Numbered from the stretch's first letter, positions 28,494 through 36,586 are shown. The stretch: 50,063 nucleotides of DNA from Nitrospira sp. (GCA_013140455.1 JABFSU010000081.1:1-50063); one strand, 5' to 3'. Numbers and translations are program-made. The notes: generated by a model not told the origin, from the sequence alone.

Positions 28494-28742
28494 ATGGACG
28501 AGTTGAAACAAACCCGCAGGATACGCATCACACCATTCTCGAAACCGGCGGTCGCGCCACCGGATGACTCTGCTATTTGGATGGGCGGAGAAGCATCAGT
28601 GGGCACTCAGGCCGAGCGGCATGTCCGCCGGACTGAGCGGAACACGCCGGGCCTCGCTCTCACGATTCTCGGCCTTACCTTCTTGGGTGGCCTTGCCCTG
28701 GGGACTGTCACGTCCAGACTCTTGCGAAAAACGCGGCCATAG
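28494..28742 (+). CDS. Small single-helix membrane protein
   Basis: An 82-residue protein with a charged, probably cytoplasmic N-terminal half (about 1-50, rich in Arg) and one hydrophobic helix, LALTILGLTFLGGLALGTV (about 54-72), ending in RLLRKTRP. The ATG follows GAAGGGAG at good spacing and lies 26 bases after the TIGR04073-type gene, so they are likely co-transcribed. I do not recognise a family. It is convergent with the HugZ-like gene, with a 17-base gap. Confidence 0.65.
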   Translation: MDELKQTRRIRITPFSKPAVAPPDDSAIWMGGEASVGTQAERHVRRTERNTPGLALTILGLTFLGGLALGTVTSRLLRKTRP

Positions 28743-28759
28743 TCTGAGTCCGCTCACTC

Positions 28760-29269
28760 TTACTTGTTCCGCTCAGGTTGTTGGTGGATCCAGAGTTCGG
28801 GGGAATGGGCTGTTGCTTGGTAGGCTTGGCCAAACCCCAGTACCAGATGGGCGTCCTGTAGCCGCAGTTCCCACAGAGAAAAGTCTGCAAATCCAAACGT
28901 CATGGCAGATTTTGGAAATCGCGCGAGATAGCGTTCTTTCATCTGTGCATACGTGGGCGCGTCCGGTGGCAGGATTGCGGCCGTGCCCTGTAGATTGATT
29001 CTGCGCAAGGCCAAAGGATTTTTCTCAGCGTGATCAGGTTCGGAGAGGAAGAGCGACACCTGCGGGTCCTGACGCAGATGCTGCGTGTGCAGGGCAAGCT
29101 GGCTCAAGTGTAAATAGGCTCTCGTCCAATTCTCGCCAAGCACATAGGGCACATGCGAGCCGAAGGGCTTTCCGTTTCGCATCGTGAGAAGCACGCCTGT
29201 TCGCACCTCCTGCGCTAGCGTAGTCCAGGCCTCGCGTACCGCTTCATTGGTCATTGACTCAGCCATCAT
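28760..29269 (-). CDS. HugZ-like pyridoxamine 5'-phosphate oxidase-fold protein
   Basis: A 169-residue split-barrel protein of the FMN-binding PNPOx-like superfamily. Residues about 20-60 (TGVLLTMRNGKPFGSHVPYV) form the first barrel strands, QDPQVSLFLSEPD and RINLQGTAAIL continue it, and the end HLVLGFGQAY matches the heme-utilisation HugZ branch. Members bind FMN or heme and include heme-degrading enzymes. The exact substrate here is unknown. The start has AGAGG six bases upstream. It lies divergent to the 58-residue gene with about 160 bases between. Confidence 0.82.
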   Translation of the reverse strand: MMAESMTNEAVREAWTTLAQEVRTGVLLTMRNGKPFGSHVPYVLGENWTRAYLHLSQLALHTQHLRQDPQVSLFLSEPDHAEKNPLALRRINLQGTAAILPPDAPTYAQMKERYLARFPKSAMTFGFADFSLWELRLQDAHLVLGFGQAYQATAHSPELWIHQQPERNK

Positions 29270-29430
29270 CCAGATCCTCTCGCACTCAAAGGCCTGTTGC
29301 GTGATAATAATCCTATCGGTATCAGACCGTCATCTCTTGATGATGGACCATACAAGTCACGCCTCATGGTGCTTCCCGACGTGGGAGCAGTGAAGATCCG
29401 TCAGTCAATCTTGTACCAAAGGAGCTGATC

Positions 29431-29607
29431 ATGAAAAATGTCGAGATGGCGATCGAAGGAACGATGCTGACGATCAAAGTCGATCTGTCCAAAGAGTTTG
29501 GCCCGTCTGCATCAGGGAAGACCACGATCATTGCCTCAACGGAAGGCAATGTGACGATTCCGGGTCGTGAAGAGAAAGTCGGATTGAACGTGTATCGCAA
29601 GAAATAG
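29431..29607 (+). CDS. Conserved small protein of unknown function (58 residues)
   Basis: A short gene, easily missed by length filters. The ATG has AAAGGAG six bases upstream. The product begins MKNVEMAIEGTMLTIKVDLS and contains KEFGPSASGKTTIIASTEGN and a final GLNVYRKK. I recall this pattern as a widely conserved small protein of unknown function. The strongly conserved-looking SASGKT is not preceded by a normal P-loop, so ATP binding should not be assumed. Its beta-rich sequence suggests a compact single domain. Confidence 0.8.
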   Translation: MKNVEMAIEGTMLTIKVDLSKEFGPSASGKTTIIASTEGNVTIPGREEKVGLNVYRKK

Positions 29608-30346
29608 CTAATTGCCTCCGCGCATGAGCTGAACGATGAACGAAGGAGAGGAAGAGAGCTCTCGGCGATCACTGACGATTTCTGCTGAAAAACACGCCAA
29701 TACTCATAAAATTCGACCGGTTTCTCCACAGTAAGACTGCTTTCCTGTGCATAAGTCAGGCTGGGTTGGGTCTATTCGGCTCTAGACAAAATAGTTTCGG
29801 TCAGCCGGTCGCTCTCGAATCCATACCCGCCCAGGGATTGTGGAAAAGAAAAAGAATCATCCGTCAAGCCGCTAAATATAGTGGGTCGGCTGATGGGAGC
29901 ACTATGCCTATTTATTAGGCAATCTGCTCGCATGACTGTTGAGATCAGCCATTTCAACGATAGGATCTCACTCATGCACAGAGTTATCCACAGAAGCTGG
30001 GGAGTCCTGGAAGAGCGTGGTCATGAATCACGGTTTCGGCAGTGGAAGTGCTTGGTTTTTGAGGGGTCTGGAAGATTGATGCTCACGCAAGGAGAAGAAC
30101 CGCAGCGTGCGAAATATTTTTTCTTCCGGAGTGAAAAATATTTTCCACGCTCCAACAAAATAATCACCCGTGCCTCTGTTGGCTCTTGCTATTTATGAAA
30201 TGTGAATCTGGATGGTATCTCTGTCGTGCTCACGGTGGTTCGTTCGTGCGACCAGAGATTTCTCATGCTTCGGAATAGGCGGCGGGTTCGTCCGGCAGAG
30301 TTCGCCAGCTGCATCTGAATTGGTTCCTCGGCTCGAAAGAGAACCC
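29608..30346. other. Gene-free region with a DnaA-box cluster and AT-rich DNA
   Basis: No convincing protein gene. Three exact matches to the DnaA box consensus TTWTNCACA occur: TGTGCATAA (29746-29754, reverse), TGTGGAAAA (29839-29847, reverse) and TTATCCACA (29984-29992, forward). One-mismatch boxes lie at 29722-29730, 29972-29980 and 30141-30149. A stem TGCCTA/TAGGCA with an AT loop lies at 29905-29921, and an AT-rich tract with two AAATATTTT repeats at about 30110-30148. The set resembles a replication origin or DnaA-binding reservoir. dnaA itself is not in the window. Confidence 0.55.
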
Positions 30347-30375
30347 TTGACTCACTCGGACCGTGGGCCTACTCT
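30347..30375 (+). promoter_or_regulatory. Promoter of the 6S RNA-like gene
   Basis: TTGACT at 30347-30352, a 17-base spacer and TACTCT at 30370-30375. The predicted start, about seven bases later at 30382, coincides with the first base of the closing stem of the RNA. Confidence 0.6.
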
Positions 30376-30381
30376 AACCGC

Positions 30382-30537
30382 GTGGGGGGAGTTAACGCCC
30401 CGGGGGAATATGGTTCATAAGGGGGTTGAGTGTGAGAGCGGTGTGCAGGACCAGCTTGTACTGGGAAGCCTAATGCCCTCCCGAGATCTCCGCCGTACCT
30501 ACTAACTCCTCGGTAGGTGCGTGCTCCTCCCACCCTA
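30382..30537 (+). ncRNA. ssrS: Probable 6S RNA
   Basis: 6S RNA mimics an open promoter and sequesters the main RNA polymerase holoenzyme in stationary phase. The ends pair: 30382-30391 (GTGGGGGGAG) with 30524-30533 (CTCCTCCCAC), ten pairs including one G-U. Between them are a small hairpin ACCTAC/GTAGGT on the 3' side (30496-30517 region) and an apical hairpin CCAG/CTGG near 30451-30464, followed by GGAAGCCTAATG. This closely recalls the E. coli 6S apical region ending in GAAGCCTTAAAA. The length of about 155 bases and the promoter placement also fit. No exact central bubble was modelled, so the call rests on shape and short similarity. Confidence 0.62.
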
Positions 30538-30681
30538 AACAGTTTCGGTGGATGGTCGCCCTGCCCGCGAGTCTCCTCCTTTCCATCAGGTCGCACTCGA
30601 TCCTGTTACGAGGGTTTTCTCGGCGGGGCAATCTGTGTACAATGCCGCCCACTTTTCCAACATGCTGCTGTGAGAGGGTGA

Positions 30682-32706
30682 ATGGCCATCGCGCGTTCTG
30701 TTTCGAAGTCCGCTTCTGTTGCTCAACCCGTTTCTGAATCAGCCGGTCCGAAGAAGGCTGCCGCCAAACCGGTCCAACAGGTCACCGCAGCCGAGATGGG
30801 GGCGCGTCAACGGGAAATTTCCGTTTCTGAATTCTTTACGAAGAACCGGCACCTGCTCGGGTTCGACAACCCGCGGAAGGCGTTGTTGACCTGTGTGAAG
30901 GAAGCGGTCGATAACGCGCTCGATGCCTGCGAGGAAGCCGGGATTCTTCCGGAAGTGACCGTCAGGCTGGAGGTGGTCTCAAACGGGGAGCCGGTCGCTC
31001 CCAGCCAGGCGTCCAGATTCCGTATCACGGTCACGGACAACGGGCCGGGCATCGTCCGTCAGCACATTCCGCGGATCTTTGCGAAGCTGCTCTATGGCTC
31101 AAAGTTTCATCGCATGAGGATGAGCCGGGGCCAGCAAGGCATCGGGATTTCGGCGGCGGGGATGTACGGGCAGTTGACGACCGGAAAGCCGGTGAAGATT
31201 ATTTCCCGCACGGGTCCGAAGGCGACGGCTCATTATTTTGAAGTACAAATTGACACGAAGAAGAACGAGCCGCTCGTTCATGAAAATAAGCAGATTGAAT
31301 GGAGCCAGCCGCAAGGAACACAGGTTGCGATCGAGGTCGAGGGGAAATATCAAAAGGGCCGGGCTTCAGTCGACGAATGGCTGGAGCAGACGTCCATCGC
31401 CAATCCGCACGTGCGCCTGATCTACTATCCCCCGGAAGGCGAAGCCAAGGAGTATCCCCGCACATACCACGAACTGCCGCCGTCGCCGCGTGAGATCAAG
31501 CCGCATCCCTATGGGATCGAATTCGGCATGCTGCTGAAGATGTTGCAGGATACCAAAGGCCATTCGGTCTCCGGTTTCCTCTCCGCCGATTTCTGCCGGG
31601 TGTCGCCGCAATTAGCGGATGAGATCTGCAAGGCCGCCAAGGTTTCTCCCCACATGAAGCCGCGGGACTTGAAGGGGCCGGCAGCGGAGCTCCTCTATCA
31701 GACCATCCAAAACACCAAGATCATGGCGCCGCCGACGAATTGTCTCTCTCCGATCGGCGAGCGGGCCATTCTTTCGGGTCTCTATAAGCAGATCAAAGGC
31801 GAATTTTACACGGCGGTGAGCCGGCCGCCGGCGGTTTATCGGGGCAATCCCTTTATCATCGAAGCCGGATTGGCCTTCGGCCATCGACCGGAGGATCAGG
31901 CCAAACCGAAACAGCCCGCTATGCCGAAAGCGGAAGGTGAGGATGACGGAACGGATTCTGAACTCGCGCGGGTAATTCGTTATGCCAATCGGGTTCCCTT
32001 GCTCTATCAGCAGTCCGCCTGTTCCACCTTCAAGGCGGTCCTCGGCACGTCGTGGAAGAATTATGGCGTGACGCAGTCACGCGGCGCCCTGCCGGGCGGG
32101 CCGATGGTGATCTTCGTGCATATGGCCTCGGTGTGGGTGCCGTTCACGAGCGAATCCAAAGAGGCCATTGCGGACTACGATGAGATTCAGAAAGAAATTA
32201 CCCTCGCGCTACGTGAGTGCGGCCGGCGGTTGGGGCTGTTCTTACGGCGACGGGAGCGTGCGGCCAGCGAATTCCGACGGCGCAATATTTTCGAGCTCTA
32301 CATTGAAGAAGTAGTAGAAGCCTGCAATCGCCTCAAGGGCGGCACGCTGGCTAAAGAGAAGTTGAAAGCCCAGCTCCACAAGATTGCCACGTCGCGCACA
32401 GGCGGGCTCAAGACGGATGAAGCCTTGGGGAAAACCGGCGCCGGGCCGGAAGGGCTACCCCATTCGATTATCGTGACAGCCGAAGGCGTGGAAGGCGAAA
32501 TTGAACTGGCCACGCAGGTCCAGGCTTCTGTTGTGCCGGCGGCCCCAACTACAGCGCTGTCCACGGCCGCTCCTGCAGCTCCAAAAGACAAGAAGGGTAA
32601 GGCGTCACAGACGTCCTTATCGGCTGATAGGGGAGCCACGGACAAGAAACCGAAGGGGAAATCGGCGAAACCGGGTAAGCACGCTGCGCCGAGAGGAAAG
32701 AAATAA
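30682..32706 (+). CDS. top6B: DNA topoisomerase VI subunit B
   Basis: The ATPase subunit of the type IIB topoisomerase that passes one duplex through another to relax or decatenate DNA. The 674-residue protein has the GHKL (Bergerat) ATP site: N box Glu74-Asn78-Asp81 in KEAVDNALDACEEAG, G1 DNGPGI (119-124) and G2 GQQGIGIS (150-157). A helix-two-turns-helix and transducer region follow, then a basic Ala/Lys-rich tail from about residue 610 that probably binds DNA. It starts about 145 bases after the 6S-like RNA, with a possible -10 TACAAT at 30638-30643. The A subunit follows six bases later. Confidence 0.95.
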   Translation: MAIARSVSKSASVAQPVSESAGPKKAAAKPVQQVTAAEMGARQREISVSEFFTKNRHLLGFDNPRKALLTCVKEAVDNALDACEEAGILPEVTVRLEVVSNGEPVAPSQASRFRITVTDNGPGIVRQHIPRIFAKLLYGSKFHRMRMSRGQQGIGISAAGMYGQLTTGKPVKIISRTGPKATAHYFEVQIDTKKNEPLVHENKQIEWSQPQGTQVAIEVEGKYQKGRASVDEWLEQTSIANPHVRLIYYPPEGEAKEYPRTYHELPPSPREIKPHPYGIEFGMLLKMLQDTKGHSVSGFLSADFCRVSPQLADEICKAAKVSPHMKPRDLKGPAAELLYQTIQNTKIMAPPTNCLSPIGERAILSGLYKQIKGEFYTAVSRPPAVYRGNPFIIEAGLAFGHRPEDQAKPKQPAMPKAEGEDDGTDSELARVIRYANRVPLLYQQSACSTFKAVLGTSWKNYGVTQSRGALPGGPMVIFVHMASVWVPFTSESKEAIADYDEIQKEITLALRECGRRLGLFLRRRERAASEFRRRNIFELYIEEVVEACNRLKGGTLAKEKLKAQLHKIATSRTGGLKTDEALGKTGAGPEGLPHSIIVTAEGVEGEIELATQVQASVVPAAPTTALSTAAPAAPKDKKGKASQTSLSADRGATDKKPKGKSAKPGKHAAPRGKK

Positions 32707-32712
32707 ACCCAC

Positions 32713-33816
32713 ATGGCGACCAAACAGAAAAAAACGACATCCGTTGAGAAGAAGCTCATCAGCCTGGCCGACATTGTGATCGCGGCGGCTGACCGGTCGA
32801 AAGATCCGACGTTTGCGATTCCCATTCGCGCCCTGTCGAACGTGTCCTTCAATGAGCGCAAAGGTCTCATTGAAATGGGAAGTAAGAAGCAGGCCCGGTC
32901 ATTTTTCAATGTCGGCATGGCCAAGAAGTTCATGCAGACGGTACTCGTCGCCGATGCCCTTTCCGAATTGCAACGGGCGGACCTCACGACTTCGCTGCGA
33001 GAAATTTACTACCGCACCAAGCATACGATTCAAGATTCACACGAGAACACCTTCGATACGCAGGATGAATCGGACCCGGTCATTGAAGACCTGGAGGTGT
33101 CGCTCGCGGCCTTGCGCGAAGAGTTGCATGTGCGGGCGGAAAACAGCGGGAGCATCGTCGGGCCGGTCGTGTTCGGTGATGACGGGGACCGGGTGGATTG
33201 CGCCAAGCTCGGCAAAGGCGGCTACTCAGTCCCGTCGATCGTCGAGCCGGAGTATCTGGAGATTCGCCGTTGCACCGCCGACTTTCTGTTGCTCGTCGAA
33301 AAAGGGACGCAGTGGAACCGCCTGTCGGAGGACAAGTTCTGGCGGCGGTATAACTGCGTGCTTCTGACCGGCAACGGCCAGCCGCCGCGGGGAGTCCGCC
33401 GGCTGGCTCGACGGCTTCACGAAGAACATAAATTGCCGGTGTATGTGCTGGTCGATAACGATCCCTGGGGATACTACATCTACTCCGTGATCAAGCAGGG
33501 GTCGATCAATCTCGCGTTCGAGAGCCAACGCATGGCTATTCCCAAAGCCAAGTTTATTGGCCTGTCGAGCGCCGATCCGGAACGGTACGAGCTGCCCAGG
33601 AATGTGGGGATCAAGCTGAACGAGAAGGATATTGCGCGGGCGAAAGAGTTGATGAACTACCAATGGTTCCAGAAGCCGGCCTGGCAAGCCGAGATCAAGC
33701 GCATGCTGACCAGCGGGCTCAAGTATGAGCTGGATTCGCTGGCCAATAAGGACTTTCAATATCTGACCAAAAAGTATCTGCCGAGGAAGCTCAAAGAAAA
33801 AGATTGGATCGATTAG
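32713..33816 (+). CDS. top6A: DNA topoisomerase VI subunit A (Spo11-like)
   Basis: The DNA-cutting subunit, homologous to eukaryotic Spo11. At 367 residues it has the winged-helix domain with LREIYYRTKH, whose Tyr pair (99-100) contains the catalytic tyrosine. The Toprim domain has the metal-binding Glu196 (LLVEKGTQ) and Asp248/Asp250 (VDNDPWGYYIY). All key residues are present, so the enzyme should be active as an A2B2 complex with the upstream B subunit. The six-base gap between the genes suggests coupled translation. Topoisomerase VI is typical of archaea and plants and patchy in bacteria. Confidence 0.95.
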   Translation: MATKQKKTTSVEKKLISLADIVIAAADRSKDPTFAIPIRALSNVSFNERKGLIEMGSKKQARSFFNVGMAKKFMQTVLVADALSELQRADLTTSLREIYYRTKHTIQDSHENTFDTQDESDPVIEDLEVSLAALREELHVRAENSGSIVGPVVFGDDGDRVDCAKLGKGGYSVPSIVEPEYLEIRRCTADFLLLVEKGTQWNRLSEDKFWRRYNCVLLTGNGQPPRGVRRLARRLHEEHKLPVYVLVDNDPWGYYIYSVIKQGSINLAFESQRMAIPKAKFIGLSSADPERYELPRNVGIKLNEKDIARAKELMNYQWFQKPAWQAEIKRMLTSGLKYELDSLANKDFQYLTKKYLPRKLKEKDWID

Positions 33817-33922
33817 TCGTCGCCCCCGGTCCACCGTTCGACAATCAGGAGCCAGCAATTCAGGGAACCCGCGTTTGCGCCGCGGCTGCCGGCCTTTGTG
33901 CCGACCCGGATTCAGCCAGACC

Positions 33923-35485
33923 ATGAAGACGTTACTTCCCTGGACAGCTCCGCTGCGCGACTGGCAGCAACGTGCCCTCGCCGCAGTCCAGAGTCATCAG
34001 ACAGCAGATTTCCTTGCCATGGCGACGCCGGCGGCCGGGAAAACCCGCTTTGCCTTGCGCGTCGCGCATGAGTTTCTCGCGAAGGGCGCCGCCCTGCGTA
34101 TCTTGGTCGTCTGCCCGACCAACCATCTGCGCACCCAATGGTCGGAGGCCGCCGGAAAAATCGGCCTGCAGCTCGATCCGGCGCTGACGAACGATCAAGC
34201 CAGCGAAGCCTCCGATTATCACGGCGCCGTCGTGACCTATCAGCAGGTCAGCCTTGCTCCGACGATCTTTCAGCGAGCATGCAAGAGCAAACCGACGCTC
34301 CTCATTCTGGATGAGTTGCACCATGCCGGAGACGGCAAGCACTGGGGGAAGGCGCTGCGCACGGCATTCGATCCGGCGGTATTTCGTCTGATTCTTTCCG
34401 GCACGCCGTTTCGCTCCGACAATAATCCGATTCCCTTCATCCGCTACGAGGAGGGAGAGAGTCACGCGGACTTTGCCTATGGCTACACTGAAGCGATCAA
34501 AGACAGTGTGTGCCGGCCGATTGTGTTTCCCAGCTATGAAGGTGAATTGACTTGGCTTTCCGACGGTCGGGAGCATACGGCGACTTTCGAGGATGGATTA
34601 AAGTTTGATCTCCAACGTGAACGGTTGAAGACGGCGCTGCTGCAAGAGACCTGGCTGGGTCCGGTGATTACGGATGCGCACAAGCAATTGACCCGATTGC
34701 GGAAGGAAGAGCAGGCCGATGCCGGCGGATTGATTGTCGCCATGGATCAGGACCATGCCCGCTGGGTGTCCGAGCTGATCGGGAAAATCACCGGGACAAA
34801 GGCGGTCGTGGCCGTATCGGACGACCCGGGAGCCTCACGGACCATCGCATCGTTTTCCGGTCATAAGACCCAGGCCTGGCTGGTCGCTGTGAACATGGTG
34901 AGCGAAGGCGTGGACATCCCCCGGTTGCGGGTGGGGGTGTACGGGACCAACGTGTTGACGGAGATGTACTTCAGGCAGGTGGTCGGGCGATTCGTGCGTA
35001 TGCAGGACGGCATGCCCCAACCGCAACGAGCCTGGCTGTATCTGCCGAAAGATCCGATCCTGGTGCACTACGCCCGGCAAATCAAAGCGGAACGCGATCA
35101 CGTGTTGGAAGACATCATGCCGGCCGGGCAGCGGGATTTGTTCGGACGTATTACCGTGTCCAGCACCAAAGAGTACATGCCCTTGAATGCGGTGGCGAAG
35201 CTCGACTCGCTCATCGGAGAAGAAGATCCGCGCGGGGAGAGCGGCGGTACAATCGCGGGGGATATTGCGGTTTCATTGCACGAGCAGAAGCTGGATCTGC
35301 GCGAAACGCATCGTCTGCTGGTGGCTTCTGTGGCGCGAAAAACAGGAGTGGATCATCGACGGCTCAATGCGGAGTTGATTGCGCGGACCGGAGGGCGCGT
35401 CGATCAGGCCACGACCGATCAGCTGCAGAAGCGCATTCAACTGTTGGAGCGCTGGCAGGAAAAGGGTTATAACGGCAAGCGATAA
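33923..35485 (+). CDS. Superfamily 2 DEAD/DEAH-type helicase
   Basis: A 520-residue helicase or translocase. An N-terminal LRDWQQRAL resembles the adenine-sensing motif of this class. Motif I is TPAAGKT (35-41), motif II DELHH (130-134), motif III SGTPFRSD (159-166) and motif VI RQVVGRFVRM. It resembles type III restriction or RadD/XPB-like helicases more than RNA helicases. The C-terminal 100 residues form a helical domain. I start at ATG 33923; the frame is open to 33875, but neither start has a good ribosome site. It follows top6A by about 106 bases on the same strand with no terminator seen, so it may work with topoisomerase VI. Confidence 0.88.
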   Translation: MKTLLPWTAPLRDWQQRALAAVQSHQTADFLAMATPAAGKTRFALRVAHEFLAKGAALRILVVCPTNHLRTQWSEAAGKIGLQLDPALTNDQASEASDYHGAVVTYQQVSLAPTIFQRACKSKPTLLILDELHHAGDGKHWGKALRTAFDPAVFRLILSGTPFRSDNNPIPFIRYEEGESHADFAYGYTEAIKDSVCRPIVFPSYEGELTWLSDGREHTATFEDGLKFDLQRERLKTALLQETWLGPVITDAHKQLTRLRKEEQADAGGLIVAMDQDHARWVSELIGKITGTKAVVAVSDDPGASRTIASFSGHKTQAWLVAVNMVSEGVDIPRLRVGVYGTNVLTEMYFRQVVGRFVRMQDGMPQPQRAWLYLPKDPILVHYARQIKAERDHVLEDIMPAGQRDLFGRITVSSTKEYMPLNAVAKLDSLIGEEDPRGESGGTIAGDIAVSLHEQKLDLRETHRLLVASVARKTGVDHRRLNAELIARTGGRVDQATTDQLQKRIQLLERWQEKGYNGKR

Positions 35486-35557
35486 CGGAAGGGGAAGCCG
35501 CCGGCTCCACCGGAACATTCTCGTTCGGGTGTCGCCGGCGGCCGTCTTTGCGCCGGT

Positions 35558-35782
35558 CTAGGCCGGGGGCAGCATCCAGTAACACCAGCCGAGAATCACA
35601 GGCGTGGCCACATACATCGCGGTCTTTCCAAAGGAGTCGTACACACCATAAATCAGGACGGCGGCGATAAACACGAAATAGATCTGGGCGATACCCTGGT
35701 AGCTCGCATTGTGTTCGACCGCCAGCGCCAGGCTTGGTGATGCAAGAATTGCGGCGGCAGAGAGCGTTGCTAGTCGTTTCAT
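35558..35782 (-). CDS. Small membrane protein with signal peptide
   Basis: A 74-residue protein: a cleavable-looking signal (MKRLATLSAAAILASPSLALA), then two hydrophobic helices, IAQIYFVFIAAVLIYGVYD and AMYVATPVILGWCYWML. The ATG has AAAGGAG about six bases upstream, which supports a real gene. It is convergent with the helicase. No family recognised. Confidence 0.7.
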   Translation of the reverse strand: MKRLATLSAAAILASPSLALAVEHNASYQGIAQIYFVFIAAVLIYGVYDSFGKTAMYVATPVILGWCYWMLPPA

Positions 35783-35854
35783 TGAAAACTCCTTTCAGAG
35801 GATGGTGAAGGTAGAGGGAATGGATGGGGGAGGGGCGTGGATGCGGACACAACA

Positions 35855-35887
35855 ACGCCCTCAGGGCAAGGAAAGCCAAGAGGGCGT
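35855..35887 (-). promoter_or_regulatory. Hairpin upstream of the small membrane protein gene
   Basis: ACGCCCTC at 35855-35862 pairs exactly with GAGGGCGT at 35880-35887. It lies about 75 bases before the start of the minus-strand gene and could be a leader hairpin for it. There is no T-run, so it is unlikely to be an intrinsic terminator. The rest of the 35783-36128 gap shows nothing clear. Confidence 0.3.
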
Positions 35888-36128
35888 GGAGAAGTTCGGG
35901 GGGAGTATTCCATGAGACGACTGGCTGTATCTAACAAGGAGTCACAGAACACCTCTTTGTCTAAAAATTTTGCGTATGCTGCGCCTTCCGATGAGGGAAG
36001 TCAAACCGGCGCAGGCAGATGATACATCGGCCGACTCTTCTGCCGGAAGCCAGCGCATCGGGAGCGCGGCTTGCCCCCTCATTCCGCTGGGTGTTAAGAT
36101 CCGCCACCGACCTTTCTGGAGATACACT

Positions 36129-36392
36129 ATGCCAAGCATTATGTTATTGGTTTCGCCCAGCTGTGGAGCCTGTCCTTCGGCCAAAAGCCTGTGGAAGCAG
36201 CTGCGAGTGAAATATAGTTTTTCCTACCGGGAGGTCGACATTACGACACCGGATGGTGCGGAGTTGGCCAATCGCCATTCTGTGCGAGCGGTGCCTGCGA
36301 CGATTATCGATGGACGACTGACGTTTGTCGGTGTGCCGAGTCGGGAGAGCGCCGAAAAGGCGTTGCTGCTGAAAATGAAGCCGCGCGAGTAA
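36129..36392 (+). CDS. Thioredoxin/glutaredoxin-like small redox protein
   Basis: An 87-residue thioredoxin-fold protein. The ATG at 36129 has GGAGA about six bases upstream; the longer in-frame opening from 35970 lacks family features. The redox motif is CGAC (Cys12 and Cys15) in SPSCGACPSAK, and the cis-proline loop is RAVPATIIDG. Such proteins reduce disulfides or act as small thiol switches in the cytoplasm. The partner is unknown. The stop lies just before an inverted-repeat element. Confidence 0.82.
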   Translation: MPSIMLLVSPSCGACPSAKSLWKQLRVKYSFSYREVDITTPDGAELANRHSVRAVPATIIDGRLTFVGVPSRESAEKALLLKMKPRE

Positions 36393-36396
36393 ATAG

Positions 36397-36567
36397 CAGG
36401 ATGCTGAAAATGGCCACCAGCTTCGTTCTCAGCTTGCAAGAATCCTCAACGTACCCAAGAGGGTACGCCTGCGGTTCTTGCGTCCCCTGCGGCCTTGCTC
36501 GTGGAACGGCGCGTCTCGGCGCGCCGGGGCTGGGCGGGTGAGAAACGTGGCCATTTTGAGCATCCTG
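36397..36567. mobile_element. MITE-like element with 20-bp inverted ends
   Basis: The ends 36397-36416 and 36548-36567 are inverted copies matching at 19 of 20 bases. Inside is a perfect hairpin CGTACCCAAGAGGGTACG (seven pairs, AAGA loop) flanked by an outer GCAAGAA/TTCTTGC pair, then a GC-rich segment with GGCGCG/CGCGCC. It has no coding capacity. I see no clear target-site duplication. It looks like a non-autonomous mobile or REP-type repeat, and I recall similar sequences scattered in Nitrospira genomes. Confidence 0.65.
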
Positions 36568-36586
36568 AGAAATGAGAAGATCTTCA

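Noticed and set aside
29881..30198. A 105-codon frame across the DnaA-box region
   Set aside because: No ribosome site, arginine- and serine-rich composition with no domain pattern, and it would cover the DnaA boxes and the AT-rich tract.
30369..30652. Two minus-strand frames over the 6S-like RNA
   Set aside because: They lack ribosome sites and lie across a promoter and a paired RNA structure; they are shadows of the RNA gene.
35856..35887. The GC-rich hairpin as a transcription terminator
   Set aside because: No T-run follows on either strand and it lies upstream of the minus-strand gene start, so it is listed only as a leader hairpin.
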